Shown one piece after another: positions 24,940 through 33,892 of a stretch of 64,000 bases of DNA. Every line of letters starts with the position of its first letter. Position 1 is the stretch's first letter. Made by a program: the position numbers and the translations under genes. Origin of the DNA: VRUE01 sp963737575 (lineage in GTDB: Bacteria > Actinomycetota > Thermoleophilia > Solirubrobacterales > 70-9); NCBI GenBank assembly GCA_963737575.1, contig CAVTTJ010000004.1:186001-250000 (forward strand), in the 5' to 3' direction. The notes under the pieces were generated by a model that saw only the letters and a program-made list of their open reading frames with translations, made no database searches and was not told where the DNA came from.

Positions 24940-25394
24940 CGCGGGGCCCAGGCGTCGGGCTTGGCCGAGAGCTCCTCGACGACCGCCGGCATTTCACCGG
25001 AGACGAGGTCGGCGAGGGTGACGTGCTCGAGGACGGCGCGGAGGTTGGCGCGGACCGCGATCCAGACCTCCCGCAGGTGCTCGGCGTTGCCGCGGTATTC
25101 GATCGACTCGGGCGGGTCGGACTGGACGTGGGCGATCGGGCCCTCGACCGCGCGGACGAGGTCGGCGATCGTGATGTCGTCGGCCGGCCGCGCCAGCCAG
25201 TAGCCGCCCTTGGCGCCGCGACGGGCGCGGACGAGGCCGGCGTGCTTGAGCTCGAGCAGGATGTGCTCGAGGAACTGCAGCGGGATTTCCTGCGCCTCGG
25301 CGAGCCGCTCGCCCTTGACCGGGCCGTCCTCGCCCGCGGCGGCGAGCTCGGCCGCCGCCCGCACCGCGTAGTCGGCCTTCGCGGAAACGCGCAT
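24936..25394 (-). CDS. Rrf2-family transcriptional regulator without cluster cysteines
   Basis: The 152-residue protein matches Rrf2 regulators: MRVSAKADYAVRAAAELA, winged helix with IPLQFLEHILLELKHAGLVRARRGAKGGYWLAR, then the dimerisation helix. IscR/NsrR-type members hold an Fe-S cluster through three Cys. No Cys occurs here, so it is more like CymR or a redox-independent member. Sitting next to and in the same orientation as a TauE-type exporter (53 bp apart), it could control sulfur compound transport. AT-rich TTAACT sits 6 nt before the ATG. Confidence 0.88.
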   Translation of the reverse strand: MRVSAKADYAVRAAAELAAAGEDGPVKGERLAEAQEIPLQFLEHILLELKHAGLVRARRGAKGGYWLARPADDITIADLVRAVEGPIAHVQSDPPESIEYRGNAEHLREVWIAVRANLRAVLEHVTLADLVSGEMPAVVEELSAKPDAWAPR

Positions 25395-25446
25395 GGATCT
25401 AGTTAATCAGTCGGCGGGCCGCGATCCTCGAAGCGCTGCCGCCCGG

Positions 25447-26382
25447 TCAGGCTCTTGCCTGAGCGCGCGCTCGGCCCACCGCCGCCGCTTCCTCTTCCAG
25501 GCGCTGCTTCTCGCGGCGGCGGTTGAGCCAGTGGGGCGCATAGATCACCAGGCCGAGGCCGAGGCCGGCAATGCCCGCGGCGATCGGCCAGACCGAAGGG
25601 TCGCCCTTCTGGATCGTGACGATGCCGGAGCCGACGAGGACGAGGCCGAGAGCAGTGCGGATGAGGCCCTGCGGCGCCCTGTCGGAGAGGGCGGCGCCGA
25701 TCACGACCCCGGGCACCGAGCCGATCAGGATGTTGGCGGCGAGGGTGAAGTCGACGTTGCCCCCGATCCAGTGGGCGATGCCGGCCGCCCAGAGCAGGAT
25801 GGCGGCGTGGAAGACATCGGTGCCGACGACTTTCTTCGGCGCCAGCCGGTAGACGGCTATCAGCAGGATCGCGATCACGGTGCCGGAGCCGGCGGAGGTG
25901 ACGCCGATGACGAAGCCGGTGGTTGCGCCGATCACGACCGCGGCGACCTTGTGGCGCCGCTCGACCTCGAAGCGGTCGCGCTCGTCGATCAGGTTGCGGA
26001 GGATCAGCGCCCGGGTCAGGGTGATGATGCCAACCATCAGCAGGGTGCCGCCGAGGACCGCGTAGACGAGTTCGTTCAGCCGGTCTTCGCCGACCTGGCC
26101 CTGCACATAGGAGACGAGGGCGACGCCGGCCACCGCGGCGGGGACGCTGCCGGTCGCGAGCCAGCGGACCAGCTCCATGTTCACCGTCTTCATCCGGAAG
26201 TGGCGCCAGCCGCCGACCGTCTTGGTCACGGCCGAGTAGAAGATGTCGGTGCCGATCGCCGTCGTCGGCTGGATCCCGAAGATCAGGATCAGCAGCGGCG
26301 TCATCAGCGAGCCGCCGCCCATCCCGGTCATGCCGACCAGCACGCCGATGCCGAAGCCGAAGATGATGATTGCCGGGTCCAC
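25447..26382 (-). CDS. TauE/SafE-family sulfite exporter-like permease
   Basis: The 311-residue protein has about eight transmembrane helices, with the family repeats GFGIGVLVGMTGMGGGSLMTPLLI (N-terminal half) and TGFVIGVTSAGSGTVIAILL (second half). TauE/SafE proteins export sulfite, sulfoacetate or other organic anions. The adjacent Rrf2 regulator suggests sulfur metabolism but the substrate is inferred only. A charged Arg/Glu tail (RRREKQRLEEEAAAVGR) is cytoplasmic. It is divergent from the thi operon. Confidence 0.85.
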   Translation of the reverse strand: MDPAIIIFGFGIGVLVGMTGMGGGSLMTPLLILIFGIQPTTAIGTDIFYSAVTKTVGGWRHFRMKTVNMELVRWLATGSVPAAVAGVALVSYVQGQVGEDRLNELVYAVLGGTLLMVGIITLTRALILRNLIDERDRFEVERRHKVAAVVIGATTGFVIGVTSAGSGTVIAILLIAVYRLAPKKVVGTDVFHAAILLWAAGIAHWIGGNVDFTLAANILIGSVPGVVIGAALSDRAPQGLIRTALGLVLVGSGIVTIQKGDPSVWPIAAGIAGLGLGLVIYAPHWLNRRREKQRLEEEAAAVGRARAQARA

Positions 26383-26413
26383 TTACGAGCCGCGCGGATT
26401 GCTTATCGACTTT

Positions 26414-26432
26414 CCTGACTTCTTTGGTCAGG
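26414..26432. promoter_or_regulatory. Inverted repeat in the TauE-thiZ divergent region
   Basis: CCTGAC (26414-26419) and GTCAGG (26427-26432) are separated by 7 nt, about 31 bp from one start and 29 bp from the other. It is a possible operator for either direction; it is short, so chance is possible. Confidence 0.35.
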
Positions 26433-26460
26433 AGCGCGGAGTGCGCCAGGATACCAAGAG

Positions 26461-27234
26461 GTGGGGAACGAAACGAGGGATTTCGGCGTCGCGGTCCGAG
26501 GCCTTCGCCACGCCTACGGCGAGCTGGCGACGATCGACGGCCTCGATCTTCGGGCCCCCGCCCACCACGTCCTCGGCATCGTCGGTCCCTCCGGCTGCGG
26601 CAAGTCGACCCTGCTCGAGCTGATCGCCGGCCTCCAGGAACCGGCCGGCGGCGAGATCGAGGTCGGGGACGGCGTCGGGGGCGCCTCCCGCCTCGCCCGG
26701 TGCGCGTTCATGCCCCAGCGCGACCTGCTCCTCCCCTGGCTCTCGGCGCTCGACAACGCGGCGCTGGCGCTCCGCAACCGCGGCGCCGGCCGAAAGGCGG
26801 CGAGGCGGGAGGCAGGCAGCCTGTTCGAGCGCTTCGGCCTCGCCGGCTTCGAGCGCTATGCGCCGGCCGAGCTCTCGGGCGGGATGCGGCAGCGGGTCGC
26901 CTTCCTGCGGACGCTGGTCGCCGGCAAGCCGGTGCTCGCCCTCGATGAGCCCTTCGCCTCGCTCGACGCGATCACCCGGGCCGAGATGCAGGGCTGGCTG
27001 GCGGGGGCCATGGCGGCGGACCCGCGGACCGTCGTGCTCGTCACCCACGACGTCGAGGAGGCCCTTTACCTGTCGGACCGCATGGTCGTCCTCTCGGCCC
27101 GCCCGGCGCGTCTCCTGGCCGAGCTGAGCGCACCGACCGCGCGGGCGGCCGACCGCGACGCGGCCGTCACCGACCCAAGGTTCATCGCCGCCCGCGAGCA
27201 GGCGATGGCGGCTCTCCAGAAGGGTTCCCAATGA
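26461..27234 (+). CDS. thiZ: ABC transporter ATP-binding protein, ThiZ-like
   Basis: The 257-residue ATPase of the nitrate/taurine/pyrimidine-type importers has Walker A GPSGCGKST (about 43), signature LSGGMRQRV (about 139), Walker B VLALDEPFASLD (about 159) and H-loop LVTHDVEEA. Substrate is assigned from the third gene of the operon, a ThiY-like binding protein, so it probably powers uptake of a hydroxymethylpyrimidine precursor of thiamin. GTG 26461 is the start. The stop overlaps thiX (ATGA). Confidence 0.85.
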   Translation: MGNETRDFGVAVRGLRHAYGELATIDGLDLRAPAHHVLGIVGPSGCGKSTLLELIAGLQEPAGGEIEVGDGVGGASRLARCAFMPQRDLLLPWLSALDNAALALRNRGAGRKAARREAGSLFERFGLAGFERYAPAELSGGMRQRVAFLRTLVAGKPVLALDEPFASLDAITRAEMQGWLAGAMAADPRTVVLVTHDVEEALYLSDRMVVLSARPARLLAELSAPTARAADRDAAVTDPRFIAAREQAMAALQKGSQ

Positions 27235-27983
27235 AGAAGTGGCTCCTTCCCCTGCTGCTGATCGCCGGCCTGATCGCTGCCTGGCAGATCGCCGCCGAGA
27301 CCGGCGCGATCGCCAACGCCCTCAACCTCGAGGACTTCCTCGTCCCCTCGCCGTCCGAAATCGCCTCCTCGCTCTGGGATAACCGGGCGCTGCTGGCCGA
27401 AAACGGCTGGGTCACCCTGCAGGAGATCCTGCTCGGCATCGTCTGCGCGGTGTTCGCCGGGATCGGGTTCGCCGTCGCCATGCACCTCTCGACCACACTT
27501 CGGCTCGCCACCTACCCGCTGATCGTCGCCTCGCAGACGATCCCGATCGTCGTCATCGCCCCGATCCTCGTCGTCTGGTTCGGATTCGGGATCGGGCCGA
27601 AGCTGGCGATGGTCGCCCTGATCTGCTTCTTCCCGATCACGGTCACCACCCTCGTCGGGTTGCGCTCGGTCGACCCCGAGGCGACGAAGATGATGCGCAC
27701 CCTCGACGCCTCGCGCCTGCAGATCCTCTGGCGGCTCGAGACGCCGACCGCGCTCCCCTACATGTTCAGCGGCGCCAGGATCGCGATAGTGATCGCGCCG
27801 ATCGCCGCCGTCTTCGGCGAGTGGGCCGGCTCCAACTCCGGCCTCGGCCACCAGATCCTGCTCGACAACGCCCAGCTCGAGACCGCGCGGCAGTTCGCCG
27901 CGACCGCGGTCCTATCGGCGATCGCCCTCGGTCTCTTCGGCCTACTCGAGCTCGCGGAGCGCCGCATCGTCACTTGGCGATAG
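27231..27983 (+). CDS. thiX: ABC transporter permease, ThiX-like
   Basis: The 250-residue membrane protein has about six helices and the inner-membrane permease coupling motif near GLRSVDPEATKMMRTLDASRLQILWRLETPTALPYMFSG (EAA loop). The N-terminal segment LLPLLLIAGLIAAWQI is a transmembrane helix. It overlaps thiZ by 4 bp and is followed 9 bp later by thiY, a tight three-gene importer operon. Confidence 0.85.
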   Translation: MKKWLLPLLLIAGLIAAWQIAAETGAIANALNLEDFLVPSPSEIASSLWDNRALLAENGWVTLQEILLGIVCAVFAGIGFAVAMHLSTTLRLATYPLIVASQTIPIVVIAPILVVWFGFGIGPKLAMVALICFFPITVTTLVGLRSVDPEATKMMRTLDASRLQILWRLETPTALPYMFSGARIAIVIAPIAAVFGEWAGSNSGLGHQILLDNAQLETARQFAATAVLSAIALGLFGLLELAERRIVTWR

Positions 27984-27992
27984 AAAGTAAGG

Positions 27993-29033
27993 GTGAGGCG
28001 CTCACGATCAGCGGCCGCCGTGGCCGTCATCGCCGTCGCGGCCATCTCCCTCGGGCTCGCGGCCTGCGGCGAGAAGAGCGAAGGCGGCGCGCCGAAGTCG
28101 GAACCGCTGAGCCTGATGCTCGACTTCTACCCCAACGCCGATCACGCAGGGATCTACATGGCGCAGAAGCTCGGCTACTTCAAGGACGCGGGACTCGACG
28201 TGACGATTCAGACCCCCTCCGACCCGGCGGCGCCGATCAAGCAGGTCGCGGCGGGCCGCACCGACCTCGCGATCTCCTATGAGCCGGAGGTGATCCTCGC
28301 TCATGAACAGGGCCTCGACGTCGTCGCCGTCGGCGCCCTCGTCAACTCGCCGCTGACCTCGATGATCTGGCTCAAGAGCTCGAAGATCGGCGGCATCGCC
28401 GACCTGCGCGGCAAGACCGTCGCCACCGCCGGGATCCCCTACCAGGACGCCTACCTGAAGACGATCCTCGGCCGCGCCGGCCTGTCGCCGTCCGACGTGA
28501 ACGAAGTCAATGTCGGCTACGGCCTGCTGCCGGCGATCGTCGGTGGCCGCGCCCAGGCGATGCTCGGCGGCTTTCGCAACGTCGAGGGCGTCGACCTGCG
28601 GCTGCGCGGCAAAGAACCCGTCGTCACCCCGGTCGACAAGCTCGGCGTCCCGACCTACGACGAGCTGGTCTTCGTCGCCCAGCGCCAGCAGCTCGAAGAA
28701 GACGCCCAGCCCGTGCGGCTTTTCCTGGCCGCCCTTGTCCGCGGCACGGCCGCCGCCGCGGCCGACCCTCAGGCCGCGACCGAAGCGCTGACCGCGGCCA
28801 ACCCCGACCTCGACCCCCGCCTGACCGCAGCCGAGGTGAAGGCGACGATTCCGCTTCTGAGCCCGCCGCAGCGGAAAACCGCCGGTGTCCCCGAAAAGCC
28901 CCCTTACGGCGAAATGAACCCGGAAGAGTGGGAAAGCTTCATCGCCTGGATGCGCGACCACGGCCTGATCAGCGGCCGGCCGACGCCGTCCGACGTCCTC
29001 AGCAACGAATACCTACCGGGCCGGATTCCCTAG
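27993..29033 (+). CDS. thiY: ABC transporter substrate-binding lipoprotein, ThiY/NMT1-like
   Basis: The 346-residue lipoprotein has a signal peptide ending LAAC (Cys25). The mature N-terminus LDFYPNADHAGIYMA followed by LGYFKDAGLDV matches the ThiY/THI5-fold family that binds formylaminopyrimidine or hydroxymethylpyrimidine. Further family features are YEPEVILAHEQGLDVVAVGA and GGFRNVEGVDL. It is preceded by AAGTAAGGG-like purines before GTG 27993. No TPP riboswitch is visible upstream of the operon. Its 3' end overlaps the convergent GGDEF-EAL gene by 21 bp. Confidence 0.85.
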   Translation: MRRSRSAAAVAVIAVAAISLGLAACGEKSEGGAPKSEPLSLMLDFYPNADHAGIYMAQKLGYFKDAGLDVTIQTPSDPAAPIKQVAAGRTDLAISYEPEVILAHEQGLDVVAVGALVNSPLTSMIWLKSSKIGGIADLRGKTVATAGIPYQDAYLKTILGRAGLSPSDVNEVNVGYGLLPAIVGGRAQAMLGGFRNVEGVDLRLRGKEPVVTPVDKLGVPTYDELVFVAQRQQLEEDAQPVRLFLAALVRGTAAAAADPQAATEALTAANPDLDPRLTAAEVKATIPLLSPPQRKTAGVPEKPPYGEMNPEEWESFIAWMRDHGLISGRPTPSDVLSNEYLPGRIP

Positions 29034-31310
29034 TAGCTCGAGCTCGCCCTCGCGGACCAGCCGGGTGATGTCGGCGGCGGGAAGCGGCCTCGAGAAGAGG
29101 TGGCCCTGCCCGAAGTCGCAGCCGAGGCGGCGCAGCTCTGCGAGCTGGATCTCGCTCTCGACGCCGACGGCGATCGCGTCCAGCGAGAGGGCGCGGGCCA
29201 TCCCGATGATCGCCTCGACGATCGCGGTCCGCTCCTGCTCCATCCCGAGCCCCTCGATGAAGGATCGGTCGATCTTGAGCGCGTCGAACGGGAAGCGGCT
29301 GAGGTAGGCGAGCGAGGAGTAGCCGGTGCCGAAGTCGTCGAGAACCAGGCGGACGCCGAGCTCGGCGAGCGCCTCCAAGGTCGTCGTGGCCATTGCCGAC
29401 TCGTCGACCAGGATGCTCTCGTTGACCTCGAGCTGGAGATGGAGCGGGTCGAGCCCGGTTCGGGAGAGGACCTCGGCGACAGAGTCGGCGAGCTCGCGGT
29501 GTGCGACCTGGCGGGCAGAGATGTTGATCGAGACGTCGATCGGCCTGCGGTCGGGGCGCAGTTCCTGCCATTCCACGGCCTGGCGGCAGGTTGTCTCCTC
29601 GACCCAGCGGCCGATCGGCCCGATCAAGCCGCATTCCTCGGCGACCGAGACGAACTCGTCGGGCTCGAGCAGGCCGCGCCGCGGGTGCTCCCACCGCAGC
29701 AGGGCCTCCAGCGAGACGACCTCGCCGCTGCGGAGGTCGACAAGGGGCTGGTAGTGGAGCTGCAGTTCGTCGTTCGCGAGCGCCTCGCGGAGGTCGCGCT
29801 CGACCTCCAGCCGCCGCGCCGCGCGGGCCCGCATCTCGGCGTCGAACAGCTCGCACCGGGCCCGGCCCCGCTCCTTGGCCCGGTACATCGCGGCATCGGC
29901 GTCACGGATCAACGACTCGGCCCCGATCGGCTCGCTGCGGGTGGGACGGCCGACGGCGATTCCGATGCTGGCGCTGACGAAGTGCTCCACCCCGCCCATC
30001 GAGTAGGGCTCCGCGAACCCGGCCGAGACGCGATTGGCGATCGCGATCGCCTCGTCCTCGTCGGCGAGGCGGTCGATCAGGATCCCGAACTCGTCACCGC
30101 CGAAGCGGGCGACGATGTCACCGGGCCGCAGATGGGACCGCAGGCGGGGGGCGATCGCCCGCAGCAGCTCGTCGCCGCCGTGGTGGCCGATGCTGTCGTT
30201 GACGAGCTTGAAGCTGTCGAGGTCGAGGAAGAGGACCCCGACCGGGGTCCCGGCCACCGCCCCGCGCTGGAGCGCGACCTCGAGCGACTGGACGAAGCTC
30301 GGCCGGTTCGGAAGGCCGGTCAGCGAGTCGTGGAGGACCCGGTGGCGCAGCGCGCGGTCGGTCGCATGGCGCTCGACGGCGTCGGCGAGGACGTTGGCCG
30401 AGGCCTGCGCGAAATGGACGTCCTGCGGGGTGAAGGTGTTCGGCTCGAGGGAGTGGATGTCGAGGACGCCGAACGGTGTCTCGCGGCCGTCGATCGGGAC
30501 CGCGAGACTGCTGCGCACCCCCATCACCCGCAGCGCCGGCGGCATCGTGAAGCGCCGCTCCGTTTCCCAGTCGTCGACGATCACGTGGAGACCGGACGCG
30601 AGCGCCGCCCCGGCGTGAGAGTTGCGTGCGGCCGAGGCACGACGGCTGCCGTCGGTGCCCGGGATCTCGGCCCCGGCCAGCATCCGCAGCCGGCGCCCGT
30701 CGCGGCCCACCTCCCAGATGCAGGAGCTGTCGACGCCGTCGATCTCGACCATCAGCGCCACCGCCTCCTCCATCAGCGCATCGGACTCCCCATGCTGGAG
30801 GGCATGGCTCGAGAGCCGGGCTACGGTCGCCTGCTGGGCGACCGCCCGGCGCAGGTCCTCCTCGGCGATCTTGCGCTCGGTGATGTCGTAGAGCACCCCA
30901 TGCCAGACCGGGACGCCGTCGTGGTCGGGTTCGAGCACCGCCTCATCGAGGAGCCAGACGACGTCGCCGTCGCGGGTGATCATCCGGTAGTCGATCGGCC
31001 GCCCGTTGCGGTGGTTCGCCGCCGCCTGCTCCTGCTCCTGGGCGAGCGCCCGCTCGCGATCGTCGGGGTGGAGCTGGCGGGCCCAGAGCTCAGGGTCGGC
31101 GACCCATTCCTCCGGCGTGTAGCCGAGGATCTCCTCGATCTGGGGGCTCACGTAGCGCCAGCGGCCGCTCTCGCCGACTTCACAGGCGTAGACGATCGCG
31201 GGCAGGCGCTCGACCAGGCGGCGATAGTCCTCCCCCGCCTCGGAGATCTGATCGAGAAACTCGTTGACCCGATCGTCTGGCCACTGCTTTCCCACGGTCT
31301 CGCGCTCCAT
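29013..31310 (-). CDS. PAS-GAF-GGDEF-EAL c-di-GMP turnover protein
   Basis: The 765-residue cytoplasmic protein has a PAS domain (about 30-150, YVSPQIEEILGYTPEEW), a GAF domain (about 165-310), a GGDEF domain with an intact GGDEF motif (about 403) and DLDSFKLVND, and a C-terminal EAL domain. EAL motifs are SLEALLRWEHP (about 536), NISARQV, LEVNES (usual LELTES), DDFGTGYSS, KIDRSFI and GVESE (usual GVET). Most catalytic residues are present, so both synthesis and hydrolysis of cyclic di-GMP are possible, gated by PAS/GAF ligands. No membrane segment is seen. ATG 31310 is the first good start. Confidence 0.92.
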   Translation of the reverse strand: MERETVGKQWPDDRVNEFLDQISEAGEDYRRLVERLPAIVYACEVGESGRWRYVSPQIEEILGYTPEEWVADPELWARQLHPDDRERALAQEQEQAAANHRNGRPIDYRMITRDGDVVWLLDEAVLEPDHDGVPVWHGVLYDITERKIAEEDLRRAVAQQATVARLSSHALQHGESDALMEEAVALMVEIDGVDSSCIWEVGRDGRRLRMLAGAEIPGTDGSRRASAARNSHAGAALASGLHVIVDDWETERRFTMPPALRVMGVRSSLAVPIDGRETPFGVLDIHSLEPNTFTPQDVHFAQASANVLADAVERHATDRALRHRVLHDSLTGLPNRPSFVQSLEVALQRGAVAGTPVGVLFLDLDSFKLVNDSIGHHGGDELLRAIAPRLRSHLRPGDIVARFGGDEFGILIDRLADEDEAIAIANRVSAGFAEPYSMGGVEHFVSASIGIAVGRPTRSEPIGAESLIRDADAAMYRAKERGRARCELFDAEMRARAARRLEVERDLREALANDELQLHYQPLVDLRSGEVVSLEALLRWEHPRRGLLEPDEFVSVAEECGLIGPIGRWVEETTCRQAVEWQELRPDRRPIDVSINISARQVAHRELADSVAEVLSRTGLDPLHLQLEVNESILVDESAMATTTLEALAELGVRLVLDDFGTGYSSLAYLSRFPFDALKIDRSFIEGLGMEQERTAIVEAIIGMARALSLDAIAVGVESEIQLAELRRLGCDFGQGHLFSRPLPAADITRLVREGELELLGNPAR

Positions 31311-31362
31311 GTACTCAGTATCGGCATTTTCCGGGCACCGGCTTGATGCCGGGGCCGCGATC

Positions 31363-32271
31363 TCAAAGGCCGGCCATCCACGACCCCGCGAGGCCGCGGA
31401 ACGGCGCGTACGGGGCGAAGAACTCCTCCACCTCCTCGACCGTCGCCCGGCGGCCCAGGCCGGCGAGCCTGCCGACCAGCTTCAGGTACATCAGGTCCCC
31501 GGCCGGGAGCGAGTCCGGTTCGCCGCGGCCGAACAGCCCGAGGCACTGGACGGTCCAGGGGCCGATCTCGGGGACCCGCAGGAAGCGGGCGTCGGCGACC
31601 CTCTCGCCGGGGTCGCAGCGACCGGCGGCGATTTCCCTGGCGGCCGTCCGCAGGGCGATCGAGCGGCCCGCGGAGAGCCCCATCGACTCCAGTTCCGCCG
31701 GCGCCCTGCCGGCGATCGCGGCCGGGCCGGGGACGTCGCGAAGGGTGCCCCGCTCACGTGGGAGTCTCCTCCCCCAGCGACCGACGATCCGGCGCTGGAT
31801 CGACGCCGCGCGACCGGTCTCGATCAGCTGCTTGACGATCGCCCAGGCGAGCGCCTCCCACGGCCACGGCCGGCGGTGGGGCCGGCGGTGCGGGCGCCGC
31901 CGCAGGAGCGGCCCGAGCAGCGGATCGCGCCGGAAGCGGGCGAAGAACTCACCCAGATCCTCGTCGACGCCGAGCGCGAACCGCATCCGCTCGACCGCCA
32001 GCCTCAGCTCCGCCTCGCCGGCCGGGCGGCGCGGAAGCTGCGACCGGAGGTAGTCGGGCGCGCTCACCGCGTCGGGCGCGACCGGCTCGGCCCGGAAGAC
32101 GACCCGCCTCGCCGCCGGCTGCCAGGCCCGGACGAGGACGGGGCACTCATCGACATCGAGGAGCCTCGTCGCGACACCGCCACCCACCCTCATCACCCGG
32201 TCCTCGCCCCCGAAGCGGGGCATCAGGAAGGGAGATGGAGGCGTGGCCTCGGTTTCGAACGACTCGCCCAT
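31363..32271 (-). CDS. alkA: DNA-3-methyladenine glycosylase II (AlkA-like)
   Basis: The 302-residue HhH-GPD glycosylase has the helix-hairpin-helix VPEIGPWTVQCLGL (about 233-246) and the catalytic aspartate in LPAGDLMYLKLVG (Asp259). The N-terminal region (about 1-110) fits the AlkA-type beta domain. It would excise alkylated bases. No Ada or AraC part is fused. It stands alone on the minus strand. Confidence 0.85.
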   Translation of the reverse strand: MGESFETEATPPSPFLMPRFGGEDRVMRVGGGVATRLLDVDECPVLVRAWQPAARRVVFRAEPVAPDAVSAPDYLRSQLPRRPAGEAELRLAVERMRFALGVDEDLGEFFARFRRDPLLGPLLRRRPHRRPHRRPWPWEALAWAIVKQLIETGRAASIQRRIVGRWGRRLPRERGTLRDVPGPAAIAGRAPAELESMGLSAGRSIALRTAAREIAAGRCDPGERVADARFLRVPEIGPWTVQCLGLFGRGEPDSLPAGDLMYLKLVGRLAGLGRRATVEEVEEFFAPYAPFRGLAGSWMAGL

Positions 32272-32282
32272 CCGGCCTTCGG

Positions 32283-32606
32283 CTATCGCCCGAGCAGGTG
32301 GACGTCGACGAGGAACGAGCGGCTGGCGACGACGTTCGTCGGCCGTTGTTCCTTCCGACGCCTCAACCGGCGCTGCCCCGAGCCACGCGAGGTGACCGCG
32401 CCGACCGCCCTCACCGCCGCCACCGTCGCAGCCCCCGCGAGGACGCCGCCGGCTGCTGCGAGGGCCGCGGTGCGGACCTCGGTGCGAAGAACCGGCGTGG
32501 CCGGCTCGCGGTAGGCGTCGAGCGCCCTCACCGGCTGCTCGGGGCCCGTCGCGACATCTTCCTCGGAGAGGACCTCGCCGTGAACTTCGACCTCACTCAT
32601 GCTCAT
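32283..32606 (-). CDS. Small membrane-anchored hypothetical protein
   Basis: The 107-residue protein (MSMSEVEVHGEVLSEED...) has an acidic N-terminus, one hydrophobic stretch (AALAAAGGVLAGAATVAAVRAVGAV) and a basic C-terminus (RRLRRRKEQRP). TAAGGT (32614-32619, minus strand) lies 7 nt before ATG 32606, supporting this start as leaderless. No family is recognised. It ends 11 bp before alkA and may be cotranscribed with it. Confidence 0.6.
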   Translation of the reverse strand: MSMSEVEVHGEVLSEEDVATGPEQPVRALDAYREPATPVLRTEVRTAALAAAGGVLAGAATVAAVRAVGAVTSRGSGQRRLRRRKEQRPTNVVASRSFLVDVHLLGR

Positions 32607-32679
32607 CGGCCCGACCTTAGCGAGGCCGGCGGGCGAGTTCGGACGCCCCCCTCGGGAAGACCGCAAGTTGCGACTTTCG

Positions 32680-33780
32680 TCAGAGCGCCTTCTCGTAGAT
32701 GCGGTAGCGCTTGACGATCTTCCCGCCCATCCCTTCCATCGCCCGGTTCATCGGCTCATTGGTCTCGAGGATCCAACCCGTCTCGCCGGCCGGCACGCCG
32801 TCCGGGCTCGCTGCCTCGAGGTGTTTGAGGTAGAGGCCGGCGGCGACGCCGGTGTGCCGGTAGGCCTTCTTGACGCCGAGGGCGAAAACGCGGACCCGGT
32901 CGATCCTCGGCTTGCCGCGCAGGAAGGCGAGCCACCCGAGCGGCATCAGCCGCCCCCCCATCTTCGCCAGGACCTGGTTGACATCGGGGAGGGTGAGGGC
33001 GACCCCGACCGTCTCCCCCTCGCGTTCGGCTATGAACGCCCACCTCTCGTCGATGACCTGCTTCAGCGTCTTGGCGTGGAACTCGATCTCGGCGTCGGTC
33101 GGCGGCACGAACCCCCAGTTGTCGGCCCAGGCCTCGTTGTAGACCTCGGTGAAACGGCGCATCTCATCGGCCAGGTTGCCCTTGTCGATGCTGCGGATCG
33201 TCACCCCTTCCTCGCGCAGCGCGTTTTCGGCCGCTGCGTGGATCGAGGCGTCGAACTGGTCCCCTTCCTTCAGCTCGCCGAGCTTCAGGTACCACATCAG
33301 GAGGTCCATCTCCTTGTCGTAGCCGGCGCCTTCGATCAGGTCGCGGTAGAAGCGGGGGTGCCAGTTCTGAAGGATCATCGGCGGGATCTCATAGCCCTCG
33401 ATCAGGAGCCCCACCTCGTCGTTGGTCGTGAAGTCCATCGGCCCGAGCAGGCGCTTGCGGCCCCGCTCCCGCAGCCAACCCTCGGCGGCGGCCAGCAGTC
33501 CTCCCGCCACCTCGGGGTCGTCAACCGCCTCGAAGAACCCGAACATCCCGTCCTCGCCCCCCTGGTACTCGTCCCAGCGCCGGTCGAGCTGAGCCGTGAT
33601 CCTCCCCACCGGCTCGCCGTCGCGCTCGGCGAGGAAGTACTCGGCCTCGGCGTGTTCGAAGAACGGGTTCTTGCCCCGGTTGAGGAACTGCATCCGGTCG
33701 AGGATCAGCGGCGGCACCCACTGCGGGTGGTCGCGGTGCAGATGGAACGGGACCTTGATGAAGCGCTTGAGGTCGCGCAC
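32680..33780 (-). CDS. GNAT-fold acyltransferase-like protein, N-terminus probably frameshifted
   Basis: The 366-residue protein begins at GTG 33780 (MRDLKRFIKVPFHLHRDHPQWVPPL). The GNAT-like acetyl-CoA-fold parts are AEYFLAERDGEPVGRIT (about 45-62) and, in the second half, GVKKAYRHTGVAAGLYLKHLE. Relatives usually start with a strand of the type VRxVxSRRDLKRFI. Such a strand, MAGVSIRPVRSR, exists here in the next frame from ATG 33814, which has TAGGTT 8 nt upstream. One extra base near 33782 separates the two parts. The gene is divergent from an alpha-oxoamine synthase. GNAT-fold ceramide synthases occur beside serine palmitoyltransferase in some bacteria, so an acyl-transfer role is a hypothesis. 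Confidence 0.7.
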   Translation of the reverse strand: MRDLKRFIKVPFHLHRDHPQWVPPLILDRMQFLNRGKNPFFEHAEAEYFLAERDGEPVGRITAQLDRRWDEYQGGEDGMFGFFEAVDDPEVAGGLLAAAEGWLRERGRKRLLGPMDFTTNDEVGLLIEGYEIPPMILQNWHPRFYRDLIEGAGYDKEMDLLMWYLKLGELKEGDQFDASIHAAAENALREEGVTIRSIDKGNLADEMRRFTEVYNEAWADNWGFVPPTDAEIEFHAKTLKQVIDERWAFIAEREGETVGVALTLPDVNQVLAKMGGRLMPLGWLAFLRGKPRIDRVRVFALGVKKAYRHTGVAAGLYLKHLEAASPDGVPAGETGWILETNEPMNRAMEGMGGKIVKRYRIYEKAL

Positions 33781-33892
33781 GAGATCGCACCGGTCGTATC
33801 GAGACGCCAGCCATCTCGCGGCAACCTACTACGCGTTTCCGCCAGGGGTCACTGGGTAGAGGTGCCCGACCGACTCCGATCGGAGGATCCTG

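Noticed and set aside
26383..26460. TPP riboswitch upstream of the thi operon
   Set aside because: The conserved CTGAGA and the second TPP core block are absent and the gap is too short.
29100..31346. 748-codon plus-strand frame opposite the GGDEF-EAL gene
   Set aside because: The GGDEF, EAL, PAS and GAF motifs are all on the minus strand.
31311..31362. c-di-GMP riboswitch near the GGDEF-EAL gene
   Set aside because: A short CCGGC/GCCGG hairpin is present but the GEMM core is not.
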